44,399 nucleotides of DNA from the NCBI GenBank assembly GCA_019649035.1, contig BMAT01002523.1, positions 60,968 to 105,366 of the forward strand, given 5' to 3'. The position numbers and the translations under genes were made by a program. The stretch comes from Elysia marginata. Lineage: Eukaryota; Mollusca; Gastropoda; Plakobranchidae. A model generated the notes under the pieces. It was not told the DNA's origin. It did not search any database and worked only from the letters and a program-made list of their open reading frames with translations. Below are positions 44,153-44,399 of this stretch, piece by piece. The first letter of the stretch is position 1. Each line of letters starts with the position of its first letter.

Positions 44153-44358
44153 AAGTAGACCTTATATGCATGGCATTTACTTTTTTCTTCTACCGACGTG
44201 TTTAGTTTTAACTAGATATCTTGATTTAGATTTATTAGGCCTATAGGTAGGCCTAAGCCTATTTGTAACAACGGTAACTGCAATAAAACTCAAGTTTATA
44301 AAAGATAAAAAAAAATGACAAAATTTTAGAAACTACCATTTCCTTTTCCTCCCCTATC

Positions 44359-44399
44359 TTCTTCTTCTTCTTCTTCTTCTTCTTCTTCTTCTTCTTCTT
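44359..44399. repeat. (CTT)n microsatellite at window end
   Basis: Uninterrupted CTT units run to the last base. Confidence 0.95.

Overview
The window is animal nuclear DNA. It is AT-rich, with long introns, consensus GT-AG splice sites, tRNA-derived SINEs, decayed LINEs, many MITEs and microsatellites. The protein families are metazoan. The repeat landscape, including a strongly over-represented octamer TAGGCCTA and runs of AGATCTAGATCT, suggests a mollusc, perhaps a heterobranch gastropod. That placement is an inference from general impression, not from a search.

Three protein-coding genes were rebuilt from exon ORFs with matching splice phases. (1) MAP2K7 (MKK7/hemipterous, the kinase that activates JNK) lies on the minus strand. 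Six coding exons run from the ATG at 11190 down to 194, giving residues 1-236; the rest of the kinase domain is off the left edge. (2) A full NKRF ortholog (NF-kappa-B-repressing factor: XRN2-binding domain, NKRF-specific domain, dsRNA-binding domain, G-patch, R3H) lies on the plus strand at 19376-24172 in two coding exons, 677 aa. (3) A minus-strand gene at 34431-39139 (two coding exons, 493 aa) has a disordered H/Q/N/S-rich N-terminus, a poly-Asp tract, a Lys-rich linker and then one domain clearly homologous to the central domain of the NKRF protein. It lacks the XRN2-binding, G-patch and R3H parts. Genes 2 and 3 converge and look like an old local duplication followed by divergence.

Layout: 1-11190 MAP2K7 exons and introns (SINE, LINE 3' ends, a 365-bp duplicated repeat, MITEs); 11191-13400 upstream of MAP2K7, rich in TAGGCCTA and (ACT)n; 13410-13715 SINE; 14000-19350 intergenic or NKRF 5' region with transposon remnants and a splice-acceptor-like minisatellite; 19357-24172 NKRF, its intron carrying an antisense LINE; 24316-25957 a cluster of Tigger/pogo-like MITEs; 26000-30780 mostly unrecognised sequence with several duplications and a hairpin; 30780-32680 a broken LINE with a nested MITE-like insert; 32823-33136 an assembly gap; 34030-39150 the NKRF-domain paralog with a 56-bp minisatellite in its probable 3' UTR; 36800-37890 an antisense LINE fragment inside that gene's intron; 39250-44399 more MITEs, a duplicated palindrome-rich block, a TTAA-flanked element and a (CTT)n run at the right edge.

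The most informative observations are the NKRF-domain paralog pair, a SINE whose target-site duplication covers the MAP2K7 exon 5 splice acceptor, a nearly identical pair of MITEs with 8-bp target-site duplications, and the TAGGCCTA enrichment. I see no prokaryotic, viral or CRISPR-type system.
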